The notes: generated from the sequence alone by a model not told the origin. A stretch of 64,000 nt of DNA from Ruminococcus bicirculans (ex Wegman et al. 2014) (GCF_000723465.1 NZ_HF545616.1:1054001-1118000); one strand, 5' to 3'. Positions 1 through 7,887 are shown, numbered from the stretch's first letter. Translations and numbers: made by a program.

Positions 1-1
1 T

Positions 2-541
2 GTTGACCATCCGTTCTATGTAAAAAATCAAGGCTTTATCAAAGCAGGAGAACTAATAGTTGGTGATGAACTCCTTGATGTAAACGGAAATGTTCTTTTA
101 GTTGAAAATTTTGATGTTGAGTTGACAGATAAACCCGTAAAGGTGTATAATTTTCAGGTAGAAGATTTCCATACATATCACGTTAGCGGATTAGCTATAT
201 TGGTACATAATGCTGGTGGGTATGAAAGATCTCAAAAATATTCAAATAATTGGTCGGATGAAAGTTTATCTAAAACTGTTGATAAAATTGCACCTGATTC
301 AAAACCAGTAAAGACTTCTAGCAGCAAGGAGATATATAATAATCCTAAAACGGGGAAACAAGTAGTATATGATACAGATGGTAATTATTTTAGGATTGAA
401 GACACAACTTTAACGGGAAAAAGAGTATACACTGATATTAATGGAAATCAAATTCCAAACAATAAAATTGTTAATGGAAAACAGATTGGTATTTCGAAAT
501 CTGAATATAATCAGTTGACACATTTTAATAATATTGATTAA
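2..541 (+). CDS. Hint domain plus unassigned C-terminal toxin, 5' end outside the window
   Basis: The reading frame is open from base 2, so this is the tail of a longer gene or an orphan cassette beginning left of the window. About the first 70 residues are the end of a Hint (intein-like autoprocessing) domain: a VDHPFYV start, then HTYHVSG and a terminal LVHNA, the usual Hint end in polymorphic toxins, where cleavage frees the tail. The remaining ~110 residues, polar and rich in Asn, Lys and Tyr with a YDTDGNYFRI segment, sit where the toxic domain belongs; I cannot assign a family. A small gene follows within 13 bp in immunity position. The Hint part is repeated at 996-1207. If translated alone it could start at TTG 122, but this has no convincing ribosome binding site. 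Confidence 0.7.
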   Translation, partial: VDHPFYVKNQGFIKAGELIVGDELLDVNGNVLLVENFDVELTDKPVKVYNFQVEDFHTYHVSGLAILVHNAGGYERSQKYSNNWSDESLSKTVDKIAPDSKPVKTSSSKEIYNNPKTGKQVVYDTDGNYFRIEDTTLTGKRVYTDINGNQIPNNKIVNGKQIGISKSEYNQLTHFNNID

Positions 542-554
542 GGAGATTGTTAAA

Positions 555-917
555 ATGAAACAAATGGCAGAAAGCAATAATTATCTTATACTCAATGAAT
601 ATGAAAAAGTATTTCTCAAACTAAAAGTAGCATCTCAATTAATTTTAATTGGTGAATTCTATGGCGATCCAGATGTTGCTTTGATTTCAGACGATGAGAC
701 ATACTGTGCTGTTGGTGGAGAAGGTGTGATTATTTATTATTTAAGAGATCCATTTGAGGAATTTTCCACCGATCACAAATCATCAAATCAATGGAAAATT
801 TGGGGAAGAGACACCGATGAAGAAACAATGTGGGTGAGCAAAATAGATCAAATTGATAGTAAACATATTCGAGTTGAATTAGAAGATTCTGAAACCATAC
901 TATTATCTATTTTCTAA
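555..917 (+). CDS. Putative immunity protein for the preceding toxin
   Basis: Encodes 120 residues, acidic, with no signal peptide or membrane segment, so probably cytoplasmic. The ATG at 555 is chosen because AAGGAGA lies at the right distance upstream (about 540-546), overlapping the stop of the toxin; an upstream TTG at 534 lies inside the toxin frame. I do not recognise the family. The immunity role is inferred from position: polymorphic toxin tails are followed at once by the gene for the protein that binds and blocks them. Confidence 0.65.
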   Translation: MKQMAESNNYLILNEYEKVFLKLKVASQLILIGEFYGDPDVALISDDETYCAVGGEGVIIYYLRDPFEEFSTDHKSSNQWKIWGRDTDEETMWVSKIDQIDSKHIRVELEDSETILLSIF

Positions 918-962
918 CTTATGTTTTGAACCTATATATGAGAAGATTCTAAGCTTATTCAT

Positions 963-1553
963 TTGGTGATCAACAGCGAAGAAATAATCACTACAGTTGA
1001 CCACCCGTTCTATGTAAAAAATCAAGGCTTTGTCAAAGCAGGAGAACTAATAGTTGGTGATGAACTCCTTGATGTAAACGGAAATGTTCTTTTAGTTGAA
1101 AATTTTGATGTTGAGTTGACAGAGAAACCTGTTACAGTGTATAATTTTCAGGTAGAGGATTTCCATACATATCACGTTAGTGGTTTTAGCGTGTTGGTAC
1201 ATAATGCAAGTGATTTATATGCAAGGGGATCATTTAGACGCAGTGCAAGACAAAAAGCAGAAAGTGAGGCACCAAGAAACTCTAACGGAAAAATGAAATG
1301 CCCAACTTGGGGAAAAGAAATACCTGATAAAATAACAATAAATACCAAGAATGGTCCGGTTGATAGAATAGGTTATGACCTTGATCATTATCCAGAGACT
1401 TGGGCTGAGAGAAAGGTAAAATTACAATCATTAGAAACAACTCCTACAAGAACAGAAGTTTTAGACTGTTATAATTCAGATTTGAGAGTTCAGTGTCATG
1501 AATGCAATATAAAACATATATTTGAAGGAGTGAAAGGAGATTTTGCTGAATGA
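963..1553 (+). CDS. Orphan Hint-toxin cassette with GH-E/HNH-like nuclease tail
   Basis: The frame opens at 942 after a stop and has no ATG; TTG 963 is the first possible start. Residues 1-81 are Hint sequence almost identical to the first cassette (VDHPFYVKNQ to LVHNA). The tail carries CPTWGKE, then GYDLDHYPETWAERK, a DCYNSDLR segment, QCHECNIKH and FEG. This layout matches the GH-E type of HNH/endonuclease VII nucleases found as polymorphic toxin tails, with DH in place of GH. I infer a metal-dependent nuclease acting on the target cell's nucleic acid. With no N-terminal delivery region the cassette is probably silent unless recombination joins it to a full-length toxin gene. The following gene overlaps by ATGA. 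Confidence 0.65.
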   Translation: MVINSEEIITTVDHPFYVKNQGFVKAGELIVGDELLDVNGNVLLVENFDVELTEKPVTVYNFQVEDFHTYHVSGFSVLVHNASDLYARGSFRRSARQKAESEAPRNSNGKMKCPTWGKEIPDKITINTKNGPVDRIGYDLDHYPETWAERKVKLQSLETTPTRTEVLDCYNSDLRVQCHECNIKHIFEGVKGDFAE

Positions 1554-2095
1554 GTTTAGGTGAAAGTATACTTGACCATTATGAATTGTTTTTAGGAAAA
1601 TATATAGGTGTAGATAAATATACAAGCGGCGAATACGTTATACAACTTTTGGGATTTGACAGAACGTTTAAAGATTGTTTAACATTCGCATCTTTGGGAC
1701 TGTCAAATTATTCGAATTTAATTAATAATTCATGTGAAGTAATTATGCCAGTAGATGATGATTATGATAATTGTGCTGTTGTATTTGCGAATGCTTTATT
1801 TTATGTTCTTCAACAACAAATGGATTTTGGCAGAGGTACAATAATTGAAGGTCTAGATAACATAATTGCAGATTTTTCAAAAAGGCATAATAAAACAGCG
1901 ATTTATTTTACGGAATCATATGTTTTACCAGAAGAATTTTCAAAAATTGAAGATCACTTAAAAATGTATATAGCGTTTTTTATTTCAGAAAAAGAACTTG
2001 AATTTATTCATAACTATGGTTGCGAAGAATTTGAAAATTTACTAGAAAGTTCAAAAGCTGATATAATAAATCTTAACAGGGAATCTATAGTGTGA
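1550..2095 (+). CDS. Putative immunity protein for the GH-E-like nuclease
   Basis: Encodes 181 residues starting at the ATG that overlaps the stop of the nuclease gene (ATGA, 1550-1553), a sign of translational coupling. The protein is acidic and soluble, rich in Asp, Asn, Phe and Tyr, with no membrane segment; an acidic partner suits a nuclease inhibitor. No family recognised. The immunity role is inferred from coupling and place. Confidence 0.65.
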   Translation: MSLGESILDHYELFLGKYIGVDKYTSGEYVIQLLGFDRTFKDCLTFASLGLSNYSNLINNSCEVIMPVDDDYDNCAVVFANALFYVLQQQMDFGRGTIIEGLDNIIADFSKRHNKTAIYFTESYVLPEEFSKIEDHLKMYIAFFISEKELEFIHNYGCEEFENLLESSKADIINLNRESIV

Positions 2096-2102
2096 AAAAA
2101 CC

Positions 2103-2228
2103 GCTGAGAAAACAGTTGTTGAAACTTACATAAGAGAAGATAATAAGCTTATTCATTTAGTTATAAACGGCGAAAAAATCATAACTACAGAAAATCAATG
2201 TAAAAAATATAGAATAACGGAGATGTAA
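2103..2228 (+). pseudogene. Remnant of the Hint domain start
   Basis: A 41-residue open stretch reads AEKTVVETYIREDNKLIH and continues LVINGEKIITTENQ before leaving the Hint sequence and stopping. It carries the part of the Hint domain that precedes VDHPFYV in the cassettes at 2 and 963; bases 942-995 show the same EDSKLIHLVIN stretch. A deletion joins it shortly after the TT to unrelated sequence. It has no start codon context and is read as a third, gutted cassette. Confidence 0.6.
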
Positions 2229-2230
2229 AA

Positions 2231-2515
2231 ATGCCAAGCAACCAAGAAAAAGTTTCACAGCTTTTAGATACTATTAGGAGTTGTAGTAAAATACAACTGT
2301 ATAAACTCTGACTATTATTGAGAGCAAAGACGATTTTTACGACGAGTACTACTACATGAAGCCCGAATGTGAAAAAAGCCGTAGGGAGAAATTCAAGGAC
2401 GGCTGCAAAAAAAGTCGGCGAGTGGTGCAAGGAGCATTGGAAAGAAATTCTCATCACAGTAACAATTGTAATATGAGCAGTATTAGCTATAGTTGCCGTT
2501 GTTGCCACTGGTGGA
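2231..2515 (+). pseudogene. Decayed linker and membrane segment of a polymorphic toxin
   Basis: A short frame from ATG 2231 stops at 2311. Then pieces in two frames read SKDDFYDEYYYMKPECEKS and EWCKEHWKEILITV, the linker and transmembrane start also present at 7206-7390. One frameshift and an internal TGA (2474) break the join to the toxin that follows at 2516. In intact LXG-type toxins I expect this linker between the N-terminal helical delivery domain and the toxic tail. Confidence 0.6.
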
Positions 2516-3325
2516 ATGGCTCTTGTGCCATTATTAACCACTGTGCTTACAACGTTTGGAGTTTCTGCAGGTCTTACTACGACAATTGCAACGATAACTA
2601 GTCTTTCTGTTGCTACAATAGCGATACTTTCAACTCTTGGTTCAAGTACATTAAATATAATTGACACATGGGGAAATATTGATAATTCAGTTTTTAATAC
2701 ATTTCAAAATGTATTAAATTGGACAAGTACAATATCGAATTGTTTTTATTCCATTGGTTCTATTTATAGTAGTGTAAAAGGAATTTCAAATGCTGATTTA
2801 AGAAATTATGGAAAGCAATGGACAACTAATCCTCAATTTCGTTCAGCCATAAGCGGTGAAAGTGAATATAATTTCACACTTAAATCTGATTCGTCAACTT
2901 TCTGGTCTGGAATTGGAGATGAGGGTATATGTAACGGAGATCAAATAGCGGCAAATTGTGCGGATAAAATGGGAAGATCTACTTTGGAAACAACTCTTTC
3001 ATCAAAGGGTATTGAACTTCCAAATTGGGATGTTTCCAATCCTTCTACAATAAGCGCATGGAATAGTGCTTCTTCCTCCTACGCAATGCATTCTTCAGGG
3101 AATGTGGAAGCGTTACTCGGAAATACTGTTCGACCAACCAGTGTATGGAATGTCTTTGAACGTACTATTTTAAGAATAAATCCTAATGTAGGAAATATCA
3201 CAATATATACGCCTACTGCGGTTAATGTGATTACGCATACTACTCAGGTTGGTTCACTAATAAGGAGTTTGTTTATAGGAACTTCTCAAACGGGAATATT
3301 ATTAAATGATTGGAATAAAAAATGA
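2516..3325 (+). CDS. Probable ADP-ribosyl-cyclase-fold NADase toxin with hydrophobic N terminus
   Basis: Encodes 269 residues from ATG 2516; there is no clear ribosome binding site, because the frame continues upstream into the decayed linker. Residues 1-60 are hydrophobic, the second half of a membrane region. The tail shows, in order, TFWSGIGDEG, GRSTLETTL, AWNSASSSYA...SGNV and SVWNVFE. These match in order the catalytic Trp, the TLE(D) loop, the second Trp and the last Glu of CD38/ADP-ribosyl cyclase enzymes. I infer NAD+ (or NADP+) hydrolysis in target cells. The family call rests on motif order only. The next gene overlaps by ATGA and is the likely immunity gene. Confidence 0.55.
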   Translation: MALVPLLTTVLTTFGVSAGLTTTIATITSLSVATIAILSTLGSSTLNIIDTWGNIDNSVFNTFQNVLNWTSTISNCFYSIGSIYSSVKGISNADLRNYGKQWTTNPQFRSAISGESEYNFTLKSDSSTFWSGIGDEGICNGDQIAANCADKMGRSTLETTLSSKGIELPNWDVSNPSTISAWNSASSSYAMHSSGNVEALLGNTVRPTSVWNVFERTILRINPNVGNITIYTPTAVNVITHTTQVGSLIRSLFIGTSQTGILLNDWNKK

Positions 3326-3573
3326 AAGAAATTAAAATTACAGGTACGAAATGGTATGTCGATATTGAGTACAAAGAGAATATCGCAAGATTTGGTGGGG
3401 AAATGTGCGTAGATGGTTTTTATGCAACAGTAAATAGTATATCTTGGATAAAACATCAAGAATATATCGAGAAGAATGAATTGACTGAACTTATCAAAGC
3501 GGTGCGAAAGCAAAATAAGAATAGTTCATTCAAAATTGAGTTTGTAAATGATGATGGAAGCGAATATAAATAA
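3322..3573 (+). CDS. Small immunity protein, Imm74-like
   Basis: Encodes 83 residues starting at the ATGA overlap with the toxin. The pattern (EIKITGTKWYVDI, ARFGGEMCVDGFYA, ISWIKHQEY) suggests a small beta-rich cytoplasmic protein and resembles the Imm74 type of predicted immunity proteins, though I cannot confirm this. A paralogue with the same layout (KYNDKIATFHGEIGIDYF, KIEWYPNK) lies at 7536, next to a truncated toxin of the same family. Confidence 0.65.
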   Translation: MKEIKITGTKWYVDIEYKENIARFGGEMCVDGFYATVNSISWIKHQEYIEKNELTELIKAVRKQNKNSSFKIEFVNDDGSEYK

Positions 3574-3699
3574 TATTTGCTGGATTTTTTACCGGGTAAA
3601 GGAGTGGTTTATGAGATGCAATAATGAAGTATTTGTAAAATATAGAATAGATAAAAATTCTTTTTTTTGGGGGCTTCGGACATTAATGAAAATATTTTT

Positions 3700-3737
3700 G
3701 ATGTTGTGACTATTGACTAAAATGTGGCTGATGCTAT
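3700..3737 (+). repeat. 38-bp repeat, copy 1, linker with conserved stop
   Basis: GATGTTGTGACTATTGAC, then TAA, then AATGTGGCTGATGCTAT. The same 38 bp with one mismatch is at 7179-7216. In frame it reads DVVTID-stop-NVADAI, the linker of the toxin family. Both copies have the identical TAA. It marks a junction where toxin tails were joined to a common upstream part. The poly-T/poly-G stretch at 3661-3673 just before it is not coding as far as I can see. Confidence 0.75.
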
Positions 3738-4332
3738 TGATTTTGCAATTGCTCTAAATGTGCAACATGGTTCTAATTATGAGAATATTGAATTACATTT
3801 TGGATTCTCACGAGAAGAAGGAAATCTTTTTAATGGGGAAAATTCTCCAACTGTTGAAGAGTTTAAAAGGAGAGCAAATGAATTGGGTTCGGAGGTTATG
3901 AAAGATTTTGTTCATGAGGCATTACAGTATGTTGAATTTAACGATAATTTAGACATTGTGAATTTTGCTAATGAAAGTACTGATAGAATGATATCTTATA
4001 GTGGAGATATTATTTCGACAAGGTATGACGATCAGGATTTTTTATCTGATATTGATCCGAATAATATACAGTATAACTTTGAGAAAAGTAACAGTAATTT
4101 TCTCAAAGTTCAACAGGAATATAATAAGGCTGTAATGGATGGCAGAATCGATCCTAAATCGGAGTTCATATCAAATAATGGTGGTATTGATCAAATTCGC
4201 AATAATATAAATTACGATGTTAAATCTACTTTGGGTGCTTATATTGATGGTGAACTTGTAGGAGAAAAAAAGAAGAGAGCAGATAAATATAAACAGCATA
4301 TTGATGCCTTTATAACATTTTTACAAGATTAA
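3724..4332 (+). CDS. Orphan toxin tail of unknown type with linker start
   Basis: Encodes 202 residues if begun at GTG 3724 right after the conserved TAA of the linker repeat. The first six residues (VADAID) are linker, so the rest is probably a displaced C-terminal toxin domain or part of one. It is acidic and helix-rich, with MISYSGDIISTRYDDQDFL and a charged end (GEKKKRADKYKQH). No catalytic motif is clear to me. A membrane-anchored leucine-rich-repeat protein follows and may be its immunity partner. Confidence 0.5.
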   Translation: MADAIDFAIALNVQHGSNYENIELHFGFSREEGNLFNGENSPTVEEFKRRANELGSEVMKDFVHEALQYVEFNDNLDIVNFANESTDRMISYSGDIISTRYDDQDFLSDIDPNNIQYNFEKSNSNFLKVQQEYNKAVMDGRIDPKSEFISNNGGIDQIRNNINYDVKSTLGAYIDGELVGEKKKRADKYKQHIDAFITFLQD

Positions 4333-4354
4333 CTTAATGAGGGATTTGTTTATA

Positions 4355-5236
4355 ATGAAACATAAAACCATATTTTCTACGATGATAATTATTACTTGTA
4401 TTCTTATAATATTTTTGGCTATTGTAATAGGTTTCGGAATATGGTTCTTAAACAGTGATAATGAAACAGAAGCTGATTTACAGTGGAAACGAAAAACCAT
4501 TAACGATTGTATTAATCAAACAAGTCAGAATTATGATGAGATACGTGAGTTGGTTTGTGATCCGGGTTCTGATGTTGCACTTTTGGGACACGATTATGAT
4601 TTGCTCAGCAAATTAACGAATCTTGAAACAATTACTATTGTCGGAATCAGTGACGCTTCAGATGCACAGAACTTTTTTGAAGAGTTAACTAAACTAAAAA
4701 AATTAACTTCTGTTAATATTGTAGATTCACCTATTGGTTCAATAAGAAAGCTGGCAGATATCAGAAGTCTATCAAGCTTATGCATTAGATCAAATCCTTA
4801 TGGGGGTGCTCGTTTTAAAATTGACGATATTGACTTGCTCGGAACAGAGGGAAGCTTCAAGAATTTAAAATCGTTGGAATTATACGATGTTCAAATTGAA
4901 ACTTTACCGGATTTATCCGAATTAACGAAATTGAAATCACTTTCAATTTCAGGAGCTGATTTTACCAAGCTGGATGATGAAAGTGTTAATTGGGAGAATA
5001 TTGTATCCCTCAATATAAATTCTACGAATATACACTCAATTGATAAAGAAATTATAAATAAACTTTATAATCTAAAAGCTTTAGATGTTTCTTATTGTAA
5101 TATTACAGACATAAGCTTTGTGTTAAATTTACCAAAATTAGAAGAGTTCTCATATTTAGGGCATGATACTCATGGAATTGATTTGAAATGCTTAAATGAA
5201 CATCCAAATTATGATGAAGCTTGGATGAAAGATTAA
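4355..5236 (+). CDS. Membrane-anchored leucine-rich-repeat protein
   Basis: Encodes 293 residues from ATG 4355, preferred over ATG 4337 because GAGGGA (4339-4344) then serves as ribosome binding site. One transmembrane helix lies near residues 5-30 (IIITCILIIFLAIVIGFGIW) with the rest outside. From about residue 75 to the end run leucine-rich repeats (KLTNLETITIVG, FKNLKSLELYDVQIETLPDLS, LYNLKALDVSYCNITDISF). The place after a toxin tail suggests a membrane-bound immunity protein that binds a toxin from outside, but a general binding protein is also possible. Confidence 0.65.
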   Translation: MKHKTIFSTMIIITCILIIFLAIVIGFGIWFLNSDNETEADLQWKRKTINDCINQTSQNYDEIRELVCDPGSDVALLGHDYDLLSKLTNLETITIVGISDASDAQNFFEELTKLKKLTSVNIVDSPIGSIRKLADIRSLSSLCIRSNPYGGARFKIDDIDLLGTEGSFKNLKSLELYDVQIETLPDLSELTKLKSLSISGADFTKLDDESVNWENIVSLNINSTNIHSIDKEIINKLYNLKALDVSYCNITDISFVLNLPKLEEFSYLGHDTHGIDLKCLNEHPNYDEAWMKD

Positions 5237-5259
5237 AAAGTTTAATAGAAGATAATGTT

Positions 5260-5556
5260 ATGAAAGTAATATCAATTGAATATCCAACTCCGTTGAAGAA
5301 TTGTAACATAAAAAATGATAATATTGATATTTTTGTCAAACTGGAAAACGGAAATAAATATTGCATTACTGTTGCAACAATCGATTGGATAAGCAATCAT
5401 GTGGGAGAAAGGCATTTACCAAGCGGATCACCTGATTTAATAGTTAAAGAATTACAAAATCAGTTGATTGAAGATGCTGTTAAAGAATACTCAGAAGATG
5501 ACGCATACTGGCTGCGGGTATTCAGTATGTCTTATGGGGATGAAGTTCCTGATTGA
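5260..5556 (+). CDS. Small acidic protein, possible immunity protein
   Basis: Encodes 98 residues from ATG 5260; a TTG at 5221 would lie inside the end of the previous gene. There is no strong ribosome binding site, so the start is uncertain. The protein is soluble, with an FVKLENGNKYCITVATIDWI beta-like core and an acidic C terminus. It follows the leucine-rich-repeat gene by about 20 bp. No family recognised; immunity is inferred from the surrounding array only. Confidence 0.5.
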   Translation: MKVISIEYPTPLKNCNIKNDNIDIFVKLENGNKYCITVATIDWISNHVGERHLPSGSPDLIVKELQNQLIEDAVKEYSEDDAYWLRVFSMSYGDEVPD

Positions 5557-5635
5557 TATAAACTTAAAACTTTATGACAATCAATAGCAATCTTAGAAAT
5601 AATCAATCGTGATAAAATATTTAATTATGCTTTAA

Positions 5636-6118
5636 CTTTTATTCAAATGTTTTGAAGATAATGATGCTCAAGAAGGATCAGAAGTAAATGCTTTTCGACA
5701 CACTTTTTGGATTTCAATTATAACAAGTAAGTGGGGAGAGAATATAGGCTTACAAGCTGGTAATGCTCATGAAAAAAATCAAAACGTTATTCATGAAATC
5801 AAAGATATATACTCGCATAGGTTTAAAACTTTAGGTGATGCTGATCAAGCAGTTGATTTGTTAAACAATGTTATTGGACGGGAAATTGGAAAAACAACAT
5901 CAATTGATAGTACATCCAAAGATATAGCAAAAAAAGTATTAGATTACTATTATACAAATGGATTAAATATTGTGAAGGAAACCGATGATGGATATTATGT
6001 GACTGTAAAAGAACGACTTTCATACGAACGATACAAAGATGATTTAATTATATTGGAAACACTTGATGAAAACGGATTTCCACCAGATAATAAATACTAT
6101 AATAAAAAAGGTGATTGA
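5636..6118 (+). pseudogene. Orphan DUF6973-like toxin tail without start
   Basis: The frame is open from 5636 (after a TAA at 5633) to 6118, 160 residues, with no start codon where the domain begins; the first TTG inside (5858) would cut the domain in half. It reads EVNAFRHTFWISII, GNAHEKNQN and AVDLLNNVIGREIG, the spacing of Arg-His, His-Glu and Asn/Arg motifs typical of the DUF6973 domain found at the end of bacterial secreted and toxin proteins. Its enzymatic activity is unknown to me. The next gene starts after the stop, in immunity position. Confidence 0.6.
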
Positions 6119-6119
6119 A

Positions 6120-6617
6120 TTGGTCAAGAAATATATTAGAGTAATTTTGATTGGAGTATTGTGTATGGGAGTTATACTGAGCATTTTTTCAATAATAAAT
6201 TATCGTCATTCAAAATCGTTAAAGGATAAAATTATAAAAAAATGTAATGATGATACCGAGATTATTATACATATGTCTGATTTTACTGGCTTTGAATGGG
6301 ATAAGTGTATTGTATATGGACCGTCAACGCAAACGAAAGATATATGTGATGCATTTGATATAAATTATAATACATATCTCGATTTAAATTATGGGATTAT
6401 TTTCCTTAATAATAACAATGTTACTTATGAAGAATTTTTCAAAGTCTCAGATCATGATTTTACAAATAAAATTCCAGAATTTATTATTTATCCATATAGA
6501 CAAAACGAAAGTACGCAAGTAAAATATGCAAGTTTTGAAAAGAATGAAGCGGAATTTAAATGTATAAAGAAAGATTCTGATAATGGCTATTATTATAGGC
6601 TTTACCCTATCAATTAA
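6120..6617 (+). CDS. Membrane-anchored putative immunity protein
   Basis: Encodes 165 residues from TTG 6120, chosen because AAAGGTGA (about 6107-6114) lies just upstream; a TTG at 6063 lies inside the toxin frame. Residues 6-30 form one transmembrane helix (RVILIGVLCMGVILSIF), followed by an outward-facing domain of about 130 residues. No family recognised. Its place directly after the DUF6973-like tail suggests the matching immunity protein, placed in the envelope. Confidence 0.55.
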   Translation: MVKKYIRVILIGVLCMGVILSIFSIINYRHSKSLKDKIIKKCNDDTEIIIHMSDFTGFEWDKCIVYGPSTQTKDICDAFDINYNTYLDLNYGIIFLNNNNVTYEEFFKVSDHDFTNKIPEFIIYPYRQNESTQVKYASFEKNEAEFKCIKKDSDNGYYYRLYPIN

Positions 6618-6755
6618 GGCGACATCGAACAAAGATTTTGGGTTACACTTGATTTTAAATAAGAGCATAAAGTGGTAACAAATGATCCAACGGCAACAAC
6701 GGATGTATGTTGGTGAGCAGAATGGTATGCATTTTTGAAAAACAATTAATGTGAG

Positions 6756-7199
6756 ATGGAATATTTATTATTTGAAATACTGTATCGAGGTTTAAACTAT
6801 GAGAAGATGCGAACCACTAAACACATAAAAAGCAAACAGATAATTGAACTTAGAAAACACATGCCACTATTGAAAATGGTTTTGCACCTTGTCAATGCTA
6901 TATACTATAAATTGGGAAATGATTACTGCAAAACAATTAAAAATAAAATTACATCAATAATAAAAAATGATCCTGAATATGCCGTAAAATATTATCACCC
7001 TTTATTTATTAATGATAATGCTGATTTGAAATCACTGAAATCAAAAGTGCTTTCCATAGATGAAAGCATATGTGATGTTGATGATGTTATCAGCTCAATA
7101 AAATCATCAACGCAGACCCAAGAGGACAAAATTAAATCACTTGAGTCATTGAAAGAAAATATTAGTGAATACATTTCCGATGTTGTGACTATTGACTAA
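6756..7199 (+). pseudogene. Helical fragment ending in the toxin linker
   Basis: Encodes 147 residues ending at the TAA inside the second 38-bp repeat (ISDVVTID-stop). The sequence is almost all helical and charged, with a coiled region near the end (DVDDVISSIKSSTQTQEDKI). Because the linker follows it in frame, I read it as a remnant of the N-terminal helical (LXG-like) delivery domain, cut short. The next frame continues the same protein after the stop. A small stand-alone protein cannot be excluded. The 138 bp before it show nothing I can assign. Confidence 0.4.
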
Positions 7200-7216
7200 A
7201 ATGCGGCTGATGCTAT
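7179..7216 (+). repeat. 38-bp repeat, copy 2, linker with conserved stop
   Basis: Differs from the copy at 3700-3737 by one base (CGGCTG against TGGCTG). Here the linker continues in the toxin frame (NAADAINKSKNDFYDKY), showing the ancestral join. Confidence 0.75.
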
Positions 7217-7532
7217 CAATAAGAGCAAGAATGATTTTTACGATAAGTATGAATACTTAAAACCAGATATTGAAAAAAGCTGGTTGGAAGAAAAAGTAGA
7301 TAACGCTTGTGAGTGGTGCAAGGAGCATTGGAAAGAGATTCTCATCACAGTAATAATTGTAATAGGAGCAGTATTAGCTATAGCAATGGTAACAAGTGTT
7401 TCAAAGCTAGCTAATTTTGGAACTAGCAATCAATTATTAATTAACATTACAAGAACTTTTGAATTTACATCAGGCTTATCAGGTCTATTTTCATTAAATG
7501 GAAGCATCATCAATTGGTTAAAGGAGAAGTGA
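7200..7532 (+). pseudogene. Internally deleted toxin: linker, membrane segment, short tail
   Basis: Open from just after the TAA of the 38-bp repeat to 7532 (110 residues; TTG 7284 is the first plausible start). It reads SKNDFYDKYEYLKPDIEKS, then EWCKEHWKEILITVIIVIG, one hydrophobic helix, then only about 45 residues ending IINWLKEK. The homologous gene at 2516-3325 ends ILLNDWNKK after about 200 residues of catalytic domain. The catalytic motifs (TLE, SVW) are missing here, so the toxin appears lost by internal deletion while its immunity gene (7536) remains. Confidence 0.55.
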
Positions 7533-7535
7533 TAA

Positions 7536-7823
7536 TTGAAAATGCATATGGAATTTGTAACAGTAGGCAAAGCAAGTAGCGATAAAATTCATGTAAAATA
7601 TAATGATAAAATAGCAACATTTCATGGAGAAATAGGAATAGATTATTTTTTGGTGCTTGCTAATAAAATAGAGTGGTATCCAAATAAAAAAGCAACAATT
7701 AATGAAAAAATAGAATTGATGACTATAGCAAACAAAACCTTTTTGGGTGAGAAACGGTTGTATTTTATAGCAGATGATGCAATATGGTTTGATTGGAAAG
7801 GTATAATGTACCCTAGAAACTGA
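7536..7823 (+). CDS. Small immunity protein, paralogue of 3322-3573, 3' end altered by an IS
   Basis: Encodes 95 residues from TTG 7536 (GGAGAAG nine bases upstream); ATG 7542 is an alternative. It shares the layout of the protein at 3322: short strands, a FHGEIGIDYFLVLANKIEW core and a phenylalanine-rich end. The stop codon (7821-7823) falls at the left end of the IS3 element, so the last residues are probably not native. It now stands beside a toxin that has lost its catalytic part. Confidence 0.6.
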   Translation: MKMHMEFVTVGKASSDKIHVKYNDKIATFHGEIGIDYFLVLANKIEWYPNKKATINEKIELMTIANKTFLGEKRLYFIADDAIWFDWKGIMYPRN

Positions 7824-7887
7824 ACACAAAATTGCCAAAACATCGTGACAGTGGTATAATAAAAGAAAGAAACAGGAGGACACGATA

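Noticed and set aside
2185-2667. 160-codon minus-strand frame
   Set aside because: Antisense to the Hint remnant, linker and ARC-like toxin; its valine/threonine-rich content mirrors the plus-strand hydrophobic region.
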